From the NCBI GenBank assembly GCA_001970955.1, contig MPUH01000025.1, forward strand, positions 1 through 64,000: a DNA stretch of 64,000 nt, read 5' to 3'. Origin of the DNA: Stentor coeruleus (lineage: Eukaryota; Ciliophora; Heterotrichea; Heterotrichida; Stentoridae). The first letter of the stretch is position 1. Each line of letters begins with the position of its first letter. The notes beneath the pieces were generated by a model, which worked only from the letters and a program-made list of their open reading frames with translations, searched no databases and had not been told where the DNA came from. Positions 8,301 through 19,143 of the stretch are shown piece after piece. The translations under genes were made by a program, and so were the position numbers.

Positions 8301-11300
8301 TTATTGGGATTTTCCGATTTGGTTAAGTAATTGTTTGTTTTTTTCTTCAAGGTCATAGATTTTGTATAGATAATCATCTTGTTTTGTTTGGAGATCGGTA
8401 AGATTTTCTGATGTTTCTTTTAAGTTGATTTTAAGAAACGCGTTTTCTTGTTTGAGTTGCTTGGTTTTGCTTTCCAAGTTGTAAATCTGATACAAATAGT
8501 CTTCTTGTTTTTGCTTTATGTCTTCAAGTTCTTCCGTTAGTTTATCGTTTTGGGTTAAAAATTTGATGTTTTCTTCTTTTATAACTTTTTCTATATTTTC
8601 TTGGGCAATTTTCTGATTTGATTGATTTTTTTCTTCTAAGTCTTTGATTTGATTTTTCAACTGGCTTTTGTGTTGTTCTAAGATTTGGATTTTATCGTCT
8701 TTTTCTTTGTTTTCTTTTTCGTGTTTTCTGAGTTTTTCCTTTGCCGCCACCATCCCTTGTTTGATTTCCAGTATTTTCTTTTCGTATTCTTGGGTATTTT
8801 CATCTATTTCCTTATCCTTTTCCGAAAGTTCTTTTGTTTTCATATCAAGTTTGTTATTTAAAACTTTTATTTCATGAGTATTTTCACTTATGATATTTTC
8901 TAAATGTTCTATTTTCTGAGTTTTATATTGAATTTGTTTATGAAACTCGCTTTCAAGTTTTTGTATTTCGATTTTCAATAATTCATTCGCAGAACTCCCC
9001 CCTTCAGTAATTTTTATCTGAGCTTCATTTAAAGCTTTATTAATTTCTGATAGTTCGTTTATCAGATTTTCATTTATTTCCCCCAATTCTTCATTTTTTA
9101 TTGCATGATTCATAATCTCATCTTTTATAAAAATCAATTCTTTATTAGCATCTTCATTTTTTTTCATTATATTCTTTTTTTCTTGTTGTAATTGTGTGAT
9201 TTCTCTATCTTTTTCTATAATTCTTTGTTGGGATTTGTTTTTGTGTTCTTCAAGATCCTCTTCAAGTGTTTCAATTTTTCTTCTAAGCTGATTTTCAGTT
9301 TCTTTTAATTGTTGAAGATTTTCACTTTGACGTTTTTCTACGTATTCGCATTCGGTATAAATTTGCAATTGACTTTCGAGACTATTGATTTCTTTTTGCG
9401 AGTCTTTAAGTTTTAATTCTAAGTTTTTTATAGTTTGTATTAGTTTAGACTCATTTTGATGTGATTTAAAGATTTCTTCTTTAAAGGATTTTTCTTTATG
9501 GGTAATGGTAATTTCGAGTTCTTCAGTATTTTTTGATATTTCATCGATTTGGGTTAGGAGGGATTCATTTTGTTTTCTGAGTCCCTGGATTTCATTGTTA
9601 TAATCACTTATATTTTTTTGAGTTTTTTCTTTTTCAAATTCAAAATGTTTTATTTTCTCATCTTTGGACTTAGCTTCAGATTCAACTTTTTTAAGCTGTT
9701 CTTTTATTGATGTATATTCGGATTTTGCTTGTTCCAGTTTATTTTCTACATCATCTGCAATTGATTTTACTTTTTTTCTNTTTTAAGCTGTTCTTTTATT
9801 GATGTATATTCGGATTTTGCTTGTTCCAGTTTATTTTCTACATCATCAGATTGGCTTTTAAGCTTATAAACTTCAGTTTCTAAAACTTCTATCTCAGAAT
9901 TAAGTAATTTAATTTGTTCTTCTTTATCTTTAATATCATTTTGCTGACTAACATTATCATTTGCTATGCTTTTGTCATCATTAAATGAGTTCTCAATACT
10001 TTCCATATTGAGCTCATCCACATAATTATTAATTTCTGTATTTTCAGATTCAAGTTTCATCAGTTTATCCTGTAGTTCCTTACCTAAATTTATAAGTATT
10101 TCATTTTCCTTACGAATTCTCTTATTTTCTTCATCAAAATCATCAACCTGTCGTAAAAGTTCTGATATTTTCCCTTTCATCTCCATATTTTCTTTATCTT
10201 TCTCATATATTTCTCTATAAATCTCCTTATTTTTCTCTTCTAAATCCGCAATCACCGCTTCATAATTCCTCATTCCTTCAGCATTTATTACAATTTTTTC
10301 TTTTAGGTCTTCTAAAGCATAATTAATTTCTATCTCAACCTTATTTTCCTGATTTTTTAATTTATTTATCTGTTCTTCTAATTCAAAAATATACATTTTT
10401 AGTTCTTTTTCTTTTTTCTCAAAACTTTCACTTTCTAAATTATAGTTCGATAATATAGACTTATAATATTTTTCAGAATTACTGTTTTCTTCTATTTGTT
10501 TTACTAGCATAAAATTGTTTTCTTTAAGGATTTGCATATCTTTTTCTGAAACTTTTAAAGATACTTGTAGTTGGGATTTAGCTAATTCAGAACTTTGAAG
10601 TTGTGATTCGAGTTTTTTAAATTCTTTTTCTAATTGGGAGAATTTTTCTTTAAGATTGTTGGAATCTTGTTTAGTTTGATTTAATTCTTGGGTTGATGAT
10701 AATAATTGAGATTCTGATTTTTGTAAAGCGGCTGATAGGTTAGTAAGGTCGTTGTTTTTTGTGGATAAGAGATCTTGAAAGGATTTTAATTGGGTATTTG
10801 ATGAATTTAATTTTGATTCTAGTCGGGATATTTCCTGCTCTCTCAAATTCAGTTCATTTCGCATTGATTCGATTTCAAGGTTTGTAGTCTCGGCCCTTTT
10901 TATATTAATATCCTCAATCAGTTTACAATATTCACTTTTTTCTCCTTTAACCTTAGCATTTTCATCCTCAAGTTCCTTTACCTTTTCAATTAATACTATA
11001 TTTTTATTTTCCAAATCATCAATTTTATTACCAATTCTTACTATTTCTTCATTAAGATACTGTATTTCCCCTTTATATTGTTTTTCCATATCTAATAATC
11101 TAATTTCCAATTCTTCCTCATTAACTTTTCCATCATTACAAGTTTCTATAGGTAAATATTCAATATCAATATGCAAAATCTCATTATTTTCAACAGAATC
11201 TTTATAATCCTGCAAATTTTTTATCTGTTTATCAAGACTTTCAATAACCTGCATAAAGTTTTTTTCTTTATCTTCATAATTTTCCCTATTACTACATTGC

Positions 11301-13945
11301 AAAAAAGGATTGTAATCAATAAAAACTTTAACATCCTCAGATTTTGACGAAAGCTCTGCAACTTTAGAACTTAAGACAAAATTTTCATCTTGCACACTTT
11401 TAAGATAATTTTCTAAATTTTGTATTTGCTCTATATATTTTATATCTTCAGATTTATATAAACTATAACATTTTAACTGATTTTCAGTCTCATTTAATTG
11501 ACTATTAAGGCGATCTATCTGTTCTTCTAAGTTTTTTATTAATATTTCATATCTGTTTTTATCATCTAAAAATTTAAGGTCTTTATATTCAATTATAACT
11601 TCAATATTCTCTTTATGGGTTAGTTTTTCAATAGCATCTTCTGCATCAAAAATCTTTTTCTTTAGTAAATCATTATCTTTTCTTAATACCATTAATTCTT
11701 CATCATCTATTTTTTTAATATTTTTCGATTCATGTTTTTTCTTAGATTCTTCTAAGATATCTTCAATTTTTCCTTCTAATAAAAACACTTTAGTCTTTAG
11801 TGTTGATATTTCTAAATCTTTTTTTTCTAAAACACACTTGTTATCTTTGATTTCATTATCTTTTGTATTTTTATATTCATTTATTTCCTTTGTTTTTTCA
11901 TTAAATTCTTTTTTCAATCTATCAACTTCAAGTTCAGCTTTTTTCAAATCTCTATCTTTATCTTGATTAGACTTTATAAAATTTTCTATATTTTTTATAT
12001 TCTCATGAAGGGTTGATATTTCATGGTTTTTACTTTGTAGTTGTGATTCAAGGGTCTTTGATCTTGTATTGGTTTCTTCAATATTTTTATTGATTTCTTG
12101 GTTTTCTATAAGTAAATTTGACATTTTCTTTTTGGATTCAATAAGTTCTTTTTCAATATCATCGAGTTTATTAGTTGTTTCTATAACTTTTTTGTTTAAA
12201 TTCGTTTTTTCTATAGAGAATTCACTGATTTCATGATTCTTTTTCAAAAGAGTATCAGTATATTCCTGATCTTTTTCTAGAGTTTTTCGTTCCATTTGAT
12301 TAATAATCTCAAGCAGTTCTTGGTTTTTACTTAATAATTCTTCTATGTTTTTATCTGTATAACTGCTGAGTTCATTTTTGGTATTATCTGATAAATCATG
12401 TTTTGGAGTAGTAGGAATGATTAAATTTCTGATCTCTTCTGCATGAGTTTCTTCTTGATCAAGCCATTTACGTTCGAAATCCTCTCGTTCTTTTGTCAAA
12501 AGTTTTTGAAGTGAGTCGATTACCCTTGATTGCTCTACAATTTTCACTTTTAATTTTTCAATAGCAATTGAACTTTCTTTTTCCTTATCTTTTTCTTTTT
12601 GATTATAATTTTTATTCTTCCCTTCATATTCTTGAATAAGATTTTGGTTGAATTTTTGCAATCTTTCATACTCTTTTTCTAAAATATCAATTTTAATACT
12701 CATATCATTATTAGCTTTTTGTAGTTCACAGTTTTTTTTCTTGCTTTTATCCAAATTCTCTGACAAATCAGTAATTTGTTTTCCATAAACCAACTGGTTT
12801 TCAGCTTCAAAAGTTTTCTTATTAACAATCCTTTCTTTTGATTGATTTTTCCCATATGGTCCTTCATTATTTTCTCTTCTAAGATAAGCATTTTCTGCTG
12901 TTATATGACTAATTTTCTGTTCAAATTCACTTGATTTCTTATCTGAATAATCATTTTTATATCCTTTAGCTCTTGAATCAAAAATTTGTCCATCCCCAAC
13001 AGTATCACAAAACCTTTCTGAATACCTTCTATTATTATCCTTTTCCTTCCTAATCCCATTTTCTAACCCAACAATTTTCTGTTCCTTTTCTTCAAGTAAC
13101 TTTAAATATTGTTCATTATTCTGTTTCAACTCATATATCAACTTCGTTTTTTCCTTCACCCCATCTTCTAATTTCCTAATATACTCTTCTTTAAACCCAA
13201 AATCATCCTGATCCTTTCTATAAAAACCCTTAAATTCCTTTTTATGTATCTCCAACTTTCCTTCTGATTCCTTTATAACCCCTTTTAAATTATAAACTTC
13301 TTTCTCATACTGTTGTTTAATCTTAACATTTTCTTGCATATAAAACTTCATCTGTTCCTCATATTCCTTAGCTTTTTTCTTCCAGTCACCCAAGTATTTT
13401 ATATCTTTATCTTGTATATTCTCAAAATCTTTTTTACTATTACATTTAGCATTTGATAAATCTTTTGTGACCTTTAAATTCTCCATTTCAAGTTCGTTGA
13501 TATAAAATTTCTGATCCCTTATAACTTTTTCTAACCCAATTTGGGTTTCTATAAAACTATTTCTAGTCATTTGGAGTTCTTTTTGAACACTGTTAAGCAT
13601 TTCACTTAGTTTTTGAACTTCGAAAAATTCTTGGCTTTCTATAGTGTCGAATCTGGGGGATAAAAGATTTGGTGGAGTTTTTTCATTAGAAAATGTGGAA
13701 TATGAGGATTTTATTTGGCTGAAATCATTAAACCTGTCTGATTTTGTTGTATTTGGTTTTGATATAAGAGTTTGGATATGGTTTTTAGAGTTAGATGGGG
13801 TTGTTATATATGGATGGGATTTTACCCTTTCTCCTGAGAGTCTGTTGAGTAAAACTCTACTATCAAGGTAGTCTGTAAGTTTATTCATATCTGATTTGGC
13901 TGAATAAGAAGGCATGTTTCGCGATTTAATCGAACTTGATCTCAT
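8301..13945 (-). CDS. Giant coiled-coil protein (about 1,850-1,880 aa), interrupted by an assembly N
   Basis: One long minus-strand gene starting at the ATG at 13945. The first 1,390 codons run from there to the N at 9780. After the junction the frame continues, shifted, and is open to the TAA at 8301; no ATG begins the downstream part. The product has a short Ser/Thr-rich N-terminus (about 110 aa) followed by nearly continuous heptad coiled coil rich in E/K/L/N/Q, like golgins, centrosomal proteins and SMC-like tethers. No globular head or ATPase motif is visible. A 67-nt sequence is repeated either side of the junction, so the exact length there is unknown. It probably scaffolds a cytoskeletal or membrane structure (inference only). 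Confidence 0.75.
9689..9847. repeat. 67-nt direct repeat at an N junction inside the coiled-coil gene
   Basis: Positions 9689-9755 and 9781-9847 are identical; the N is at 9780. The 24 nt between the first copy and the N do not match the sequence after the second copy. The encoded units read KVKSIADDVENKLEQ and KLKSQSDDVENKLEQ. This is either a genuine internal repeat of the coiled coil mis-joined by the assembler, or two divergent alleles. Confidence 0.75.
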
Positions 13946-14114
13946 TTTTATACAATTTAATTCAGAAACTCATAAAAATCGCTTATCATAAAAAATTATC
14001 TTCAACTTTTATTGCACTTATCATAAACCTATACTCTAATTCTAAGGCATTTTTACCAATTACTATATCAAAAAAATTCTAATACTAAAATCCTAAAGCA
14101 TCTTAATAATTATA

Positions 14115-15623
14115 TCAATCCGATTCATCCACGACCAATATTTTCATAATATTCGCCTTATTCTGATCAGTTTCCGCTTTCCCATGCAGAGCAATACAAA
14201 AATCATCTTTTTTCACAAGCCCTCTATTCTTAGCTACCTCAATCGAATACATAAGCAAATTCTCAGTCCCTTCATAAGATGGAACTTTAAGCGCAAGGCC
14301 TCCTCTAATAACAGTAGTTTGATTAATTGTCGATTGGTTCATTGAAACACATAAAATCGGCATTGGTGGTAAAAACTTAGCAACTTGTAAAGGTGTTAAC
14401 CCAGTATCAGTAATAACAATAATCAATTTAGCTTTAAGCTCAAGAGCAGTTTGTACAGCACCTGCAGCCACAGCTTCAGTTGTTGATAATTCCCAAGGTA
14501 TTGAATCTCTTAATCTATAAAATTCTTGAGTATAATCAATACACCTTTCCGCTTCACAACATATTCTTGTCATAATCTCCAAAGCATTTAATGGGAATTT
14601 CCCATTAGCAGTTTCTCCAGATAACATAACTGAATCAGAACCATCAAGAACTGCATTTGCTACATCAGAAGCTTCAGCTCTTGTAGGTCTTGGGTTATCT
14701 ATCATACTTTCAAGCATTTGTGTAGCCGTAATTACAGGTTTTCCATACATTTTGCATTTTTGTATCATCATTTTTTGAGCTAAAAACACTTTCTCAGCTG
14801 GGATTTCCATACCTAAATCCCCTCTAGCGACCATTACTCCATCAGTAACTTTGACTATTTCTTCAAAATTCTCTAGTCCTTCACCATTCTCAATTTTACT
14901 AATAATTTTTATATGCGCCCCTCTTGATCCTAAGATATCACGGATAATCTCAACATCACTAGCTTTACGAATAAAACTCGCTGCTATAAAATCAACATTG
15001 TATTTTAAAGCAAAATTTTCTAAATCATCCTCATCTTTTTCAGTAACTGTTGGCAAATTCACATAACAACCAGGTAAACACATGTTTTTTTTCTCACCTA
15101 AAACAGCTGAGTTTTTTACTATAACTTTAACCCAAGTATCACTTATTTCTTTAACTTGACATTGTATGTTTCCATCTGCCATTAATATTATCCCACCAAC
15201 TTTTACTGTTGTCGGTAAAGTTGCATAACTACAAGATATAGTCCCTGAGTTACCAAGAAAAGTATAATCTGTTGTTATTATAAGCTCTTGATCTGCTATA
15301 AGGTTAACATTTGCATGGTTTACTAATAAGCCAGTTCTGATTTCGGGACCTTTAGTGTCAAGCATTATTGCACATGGATGATCTGGTCTTTGTTTGTTAG
15401 CTTCACGTATAACCCTGAGTGCTTCAGCATGTGATGCATGGTCACCATGAGAAAAATTCAACCTTGCGATATTCATCCCAAGATCTAACATTTTGACGAT
15501 GGTTTCAACTTTTAAGCAACTCGGGCCCATTGTGCAGACAATTTTTGTCTTACGCTTGGATACATCGATTTCGCCAATCCAGTCTTGGAGATCAAGCAAT
15601 TTACGTTTGTATCTCCGATCCAT
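14115..15623 (-). CDS. PYK: Pyruvate kinase
   Basis: A 502-aa pyruvate kinase, the last glycolytic step (phosphoenolpyruvate + ADP to pyruvate + ATP). The whole family pattern is present: RLNFSHG (55-61), MLDTKGPEIRTG (87-98), the catalytic-lysine block KIISKIENGEG, MVARGDLGMEIPAEKV, KPVITATQMLESM and NPRPTRAEASDVANAVLDGSD, then the C-terminal allosteric domain. Length is normal. In the fructose-1,6-bisphosphate loop animals have TKSGRS; here it reads TDTGLT, so the phosphate-binding Lys and Arg are missing and classic FBP activation is doubtful (inference). The stop is TGA. The start ATG lies 6 nt after the stop of the NTMT1 gene. Confidence 0.97.
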   Translation of the reverse strand: MDRRYKRKLLDLQDWIGEIDVSKRKTKIVCTMGPSCLKVETIVKMLDLGMNIARLNFSHGDHASHAEALRVIREANKQRPDHPCAIMLDTKGPEIRTGLLVNHANVNLIADQELIITTDYTFLGNSGTISCSYATLPTTVKVGGIILMADGNIQCQVKEISDTWVKVIVKNSAVLGEKKNMCLPGCYVNLPTVTEKDEDDLENFALKYNVDFIAASFIRKASDVEIIRDILGSRGAHIKIISKIENGEGLENFEEIVKVTDGVMVARGDLGMEIPAEKVFLAQKMMIQKCKMYGKPVITATQMLESMIDNPRPTRAEASDVANAVLDGSDSVMLSGETANGKFPLNALEIMTRICCEAERCIDYTQEFYRLRDSIPWELSTTEAVAAGAVQTALELKAKLIIVITDTGLTPLQVAKFLPPMPILCVSMNQSTINQTTVIRGGLALKVPSYEGTENLLMYSIEVAKNRGLVKKDDFCIALHGKAETDQNKANIMKILVVDESD

Positions 15624-15629
15624 TAATTA

Positions 15630-16355
15630 TTATCCATAATTCCTTATTAAAGGCACACATGCAAACATTTTCACTTTAAACAAGTTGTCAGGGAAGCCAG
15701 TCTGAAGCTCTTCATCGATAATTTGTAATCTTTGTGTTAGTAGACCTTTAAGTAATTTCTCACTTCTTGTTACGCTATAATCGTCTTTGTGCACGTAAAA
15801 ACCTTTTTTTTTAGTATTTTCTTTGATGAATATTATACCATTTGGACGGAGTCCTTGGATTATTCTGTTAAGAAATGCGATAAGGTCATCGTCTGTAAGA
15901 TGTGAAAGTACCCATTGAATCCAAATGCAATCGTAAGCTTCTCTTTCTGGGATGAAGTCTTGTAAGCCAGCGATGAAAAAACGATATTTGTTCCCTGGTA
16001 AAGATAATTGAGCTGCTTGGATATAATTTGCACATTGGTCTACTAGGTCTACTGATTGAAAAAGATCTGAAAGAAGATATTTTGACACCCGACCAATACC
16101 ACTGCCACAGTCAAGAACACGTTGACGATTAAGGTTTTGTGACGCAGAAACTTTATCGAAAAAATTACGTGAACCTCTGATGTCTGGTGAGTGGATTTCT
16201 GGTAATCCGCCCATAACTCCTGTCATATCGGCGGTTTGGTCACTCCAGTATTTATTAGCATTTTCATACCAGTTTTTTTTGTTTTTCACTTCTCTTCTCC
16301 ACATGTCTTTCATACTTAAATATACGTTTCCGAATGTGTCTTCTCCTGGGTCCAT
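15630..16355 (-). CDS. NTMT1: Protein alpha-N-terminal methyltransferase (NTMT1 family)
   Basis: A 241-aa SAM-dependent enzyme of the NTM1/NTMT1 family, which methylates the alpha-amino group of proteins beginning X-Pro-Lys after Met removal (for example RCC1). Family blocks seen: YW followed by MGGLPEIHSPDIRGSRNF, SAM motif I VLDCGSGIGRVSKYLL (about 80-95), the GLQDF motif (130-134), the highly diagnostic IWIQWVLSHLTD (144-155), and LRPNGIIFIKEN. The C-terminus ends where the human enzyme ends, so the protein is complete. It lies directly upstream of pyruvate kinase with a 6-nt gap and 75 nt downstream of the IQ-protein gene, all on the minus strand. Confidence 0.96.
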   Translation of the reverse strand: MDPGEDTFGNVYLSMKDMWRREVKNKKNWYENANKYWSDQTADMTGVMGGLPEIHSPDIRGSRNFFDKVSASQNLNRQRVLDCGSGIGRVSKYLLSDLFQSVDLVDQCANYIQAAQLSLPGNKYRFFIAGLQDFIPEREAYDCIWIQWVLSHLTDDDLIAFLNRIIQGLRPNGIIFIKENTKKKGFYVHKDDYSVTRSEKLLKGLLTQRLQIIDEELQTGFPDNLFKVKMFACVPLIRNYG

Positions 16356-16430
16356 ATTAAGTAATTTTTAAATCCATTTAGTTTTTATCATGTAAAAGAT
16401 AAACACAATACACAATATTATTTTGAATCA

Positions 16431-17987
16431 TTATTTATATTTAGTCATCCTAGTAGAAACAGTGCTTGCAAGAGTTTCTGAGTACACACAAGGTGACTGA
16501 AAATACAAATTTAAAGACTCATCTAAACTCGAACTAGCTTGTGGGCGTTCTTTAACTCTAGTAACAGCTCTAGTTTTTTCATAAGAACAAAGAATAATAT
16601 CTTCTACCATTTCAGATCTAAAATGACTCCTTGCTCTATAATTTGGATCTTTTAATTTAAGCATAGCTGTGATTGTTGAATTAAAAAGTGTTGTATTATA
16701 TCTATGTTCTCTTTTTTTCACAACAGGTTTTGCTTCAGGAATATCTTCTTCACTTTTTTTCCCCCATGCCGATGAAGCTGTTGGTAATGAAAAATTCGGT
16801 TGTTCTTCTCTTGTCCATATAAGTTTCTTTGGTAAAGTTTTAACAGGGGGCTTTTTATCAATAACTGGTAAAGCTTTTCTTAAACGCTTTGGTGTGAATC
16901 TTCTTGGACTTACTTGATTCATCCTATTTACAACAGTAAATGTAGCATTACAATAACTATTTGGAGATATCGCTTCCTGCATATCTTTTTGATATAAAAA
17001 TGGAAGTAAAGGTAATGGTTCTTTAGCTTTAGGAACACTATAAGCTAAAAGTCCACCAGTAATTTTGTCTTTTCTATCTTTTTCCATTTGAAGAAATTCA
17101 GTTGATGTTATGCTTGCACATTCTATAATATTGCCTAAGTTTTCAACTGGTGCTTTAAAATTTTCATTTGAAGATGTTGAAACCAGTTCAGATTGGGATG
17201 TCATTCTATCCCTTGTTGAGGCACATTCGAAAAATTTCGATTGTTGTGATGAGTTTTTTTTTAGCCTTCTTTTAAATAGGATAATTCTTTTTCGAAGAAT
17301 CCGAAAGTTTATATGACTTGATTGATAGTAATTTTTTATAGAAAGAATCGCTAGGTTTTGACGTATTTCTTGAAGACGAATGAATCTATACCTTAAAAAT
17401 TTTTCATGCTTAATCATCATATTAGCATTAAATGCTCTTATGTAAACTCTTAAGTATATACAGGCCTCAGCTTCTTTAAGAGCTTTAAGATGAACAAAAA
17501 CTTGCTCTAGTCTTCGAATTTTCAATAAAAAAATCATTCTTTTCATAAACCTGTTAATAACGTTTGCTGCCCAAATTGTTTTTTTTCCTGTGTAGAATAA
17601 ATTGTTGTCTCCTGATACTTTTGCTTCTTCAATAATTTTGTTTGTAGTAAATCCTTTTATATGTAATACTTCCTATATGGGGTTTACTTTTGCGTATAAG
17701 TGTCTTGTAAGATGCCCTCTGTATACTTTTTGGATTATTATCGCACATTTTTCTGCGTATTTGTAATACGCTAACCTCGCATTAACTTTTTGTGATAAAT
17801 CTTGTATTTCCAGCTTATAGTTATTGATTTTATCAGTATAAAAACGGGATGTTTTGGCTTTAGCTTGAGCTTTTTGTTTGTATTTTTCTTCTCGTTTAAC
17901 CTTTTCCTTTTGAGCTTTAAGCTTTTCTTCTAAATTGTTTGTTTTTAGACTGCTGCTAAGAGATTTTTCTATTGGACTCACATTCAT
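16431..17987 (-). CDS. IQ-motif protein, one 15-nt intron
   Basis: Two exons (17987-17688 and 17672-16431) give a 513-aa protein. Without splicing, the first frame ends in TAG 5 codons into the intron; removing the 15 nt restores one frame. Residues 1-75 are a Lys/Glu-rich coiled coil. An IQ calmodulin-binding motif follows at about 84-97 (IIIQKVYRGHLTRH). A highly basic helical stretch comes next with many R/K-I-L repeats, possibly further degenerate IQ-like helices. The C-terminal half is Pro/Ser/Lys-rich and disordered. It likely binds calmodulin or centrin in the cortical cytoskeleton (inference). It is divergent from the secreted-protein pair, with 165 nt between starts. Confidence 0.8.
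17673..17687 (-). other. 15-nt intron
   Basis: Coding-strand sequence GTAAACCCCATATAG, phase 0. It carries an in-frame TAG, so retention truncates the IQ protein; removal joins the N-terminal IQ exon to a 413-codon open frame. Confidence 0.9.
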
Positions 17988-18059
17988 TTCTTTTTTAATA
18001 ACTAATCTATTTATATTTATTCCCTAAAGCATCATTCTTAATTAAAATAAATAACATTT

Positions 18060-18152
18060 TAGGCCTCTTTTAAGTTTTTATTAAGCATATTCTCAATAGT
18101 TTTATAAAACAAGTTCAAATGCTTTTTCTTTAAAAATTGGTGAAAAATATAA
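18060..18152 (+). promoter_or_regulatory. Conserved upstream block of secreted-protein gene 1
   Basis: About 93 nt immediately 5' of the ATG at 18153 are nearly identical to the block before the second paralog, differing by a few T-run indels and single bases. The last roughly 50 nt before the ATG are identical in both. This is more conserved than the coding sequences, so it probably contains the promoter and 5' UTR, or was homogenised recently. Confidence 0.6.
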
Positions 18153-18572
18153 ATGAAAGTTTATATGGTAGCAATCCTTTTGCTATCTCTGGCATCTGCT
18201 TTAGATCTCAAAACTCAAATTGGGCAAGAATGTTCAAGTACAGGCAGTATATCAATAGCTTTATTTGATGTAAGACCATGGCCTCCAAGTACATATATAA
18301 GTTCTTTTGTTAACCTAACATTTGTAATAAATCAGCCAAATACTTCAGTTGGGGTAATCACTTATGGAATTTTAAATCAACTTCAACAATGGACATATCA
18401 ATTTCAAGTAGTTAATCAACAATTTCCTCAATACTCTGTGGAAAGTCTCGAATATATTTTACTTTGGCCGACAACTCCTGGGAACTACATCACTCAGGTA
18501 ACTATCGGAAGCTTTAGTGCTCCCACGACTATTAATGCTTGTTGGATATTCTCCTTTTTAATACCAACATAG
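18153..18572 (+). CDS. Small secreted protein, possibly ML-like (paralog 1)
   Basis: A 139-aa protein with a clear signal peptide (MKVYMVAILLLSLASA, cleavage near 16/17). The mature part is beta-rich with two cysteines, C27 and C130, placed to tie the ends together. Features shared with the tandem paralog include LFDVxPWPP, NTSVGxITYG, FPQxSVE, a TTPGN(Y/F)ITQV block and a final (A/T)CW(I/S)F. The overall pattern (short secreted beta sandwich, 'PGxY' strand, C-terminal CWxF) resembles the MD-2-related lipid-recognition (ML/NPC2) fold, but by eye this is only a suggestion. It may be lysosomal/phagosomal or secreted. It ends in TAG. Confidence 0.7.
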   Translation: MKVYMVAILLLSLASALDLKTQIGQECSSTGSISIALFDVRPWPPSTYISSFVNLTFVINQPNTSVGVITYGILNQLQQWTYQFQVVNQQFPQYSVESLEYILLWPTTPGNYITQVTIGSFSAPTTINACWIFSFLIPT

Positions 18573-18628
18573 TTAGATTTGGTATTTAATTAGTTTAGTT
18601 TTTTTTTAGAAAAAGCAGGTTTTGATTT

Positions 18629-18723
18629 TAGGCCTTTTTAAGTTTCTTTTTAAGCATATTCTCAATAGTTTTTTATAAAACAAGTTCAAATGCTTTTTCT
18701 TTAAAAATTGGTGAAAAATATAA
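18629..18723 (+). promoter_or_regulatory. Conserved upstream block of secreted-protein gene 2
   Basis: Second copy of the block described before the first paralog, again ending exactly at the ATG. The shared core includes TAAGCATATTCTCAATAG and, nearer the start, AAACAAGTTCAAATGC and AAAAATTGGTGAAAAATA. It sits in the only intergenic space between the two paralogs, so the duplication unit was promoter plus gene. Confidence 0.6.
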
Positions 18724-19143
18724 ATGAAAGTTTGTATAGTAGCAATCCTTATGCTATCCCTAGCATCTGCTTCAAATCTCAAAAGTCAAATTGGGCAAAG
18801 CTGTGCAAGTGCAGGTAATATAGCAATACTATTATTTGATGTAAGCCCTTGGCCTCCTGTACTATCAGGAGGAGCATCTATTACTATTGAAGCATTAATG
18901 ATTAAGGCAAATACGTCAGTCGGGCTAATCACTTATGGAACAATGAATCAATATCATTCATGGTCATATGAATATCTCCCTGTTTACCAATATTTTCCTC
19001 AATCCTCTGTAGAAACATTCCAATATACATTTGAATTTCCTACTACCCCTGGGAATTTCATTACTCAGGTAATTTTTGGAAGTGCTGATAATCCCCCAAC
19101 TATAAATACTTGTTGGTCATTCGCATATACTATAGGGACATAA
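18724..19143 (+). CDS. Small secreted protein, possibly ML-like (paralog 2)
   Basis: A 139-aa tandem duplicate of the preceding gene with the same length, signal peptide (MKVCIVAILMLSLASA) and both cysteines (C27, C130). The mature sequences have diverged considerably while the framework residues (PWPP, NTSVG, ITYG, FPQ, TTPGN, CW.F) are kept. That is typical of two functional copies under constraint for fold but not surface. An added GG-containing loop replaces the STYIS segment of paralog 1. It ends in TAA. The family guess (ML-like lipid-binding) carries the same caution as for its twin. Confidence 0.7.
   Translation: MKVCIVAILMLSLASASNLKSQIGQSCASAGNIAILLFDVSPWPPVLSGGASITIEALMIKANTSVGLITYGTMNQYHSWSYEYLPVYQYFPQSSVETFQYTFEFPTTPGNFITQVIFGSADNPPTINTCWSFAYTIGT

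Noticed and set aside
15600-15660. NTMT1-pyruvate kinase fusion through a small intron
   Set aside because: 14- and 16-nt GT..AG candidates at the junction lead to immediate stops, and both proteins are complete at these ends.
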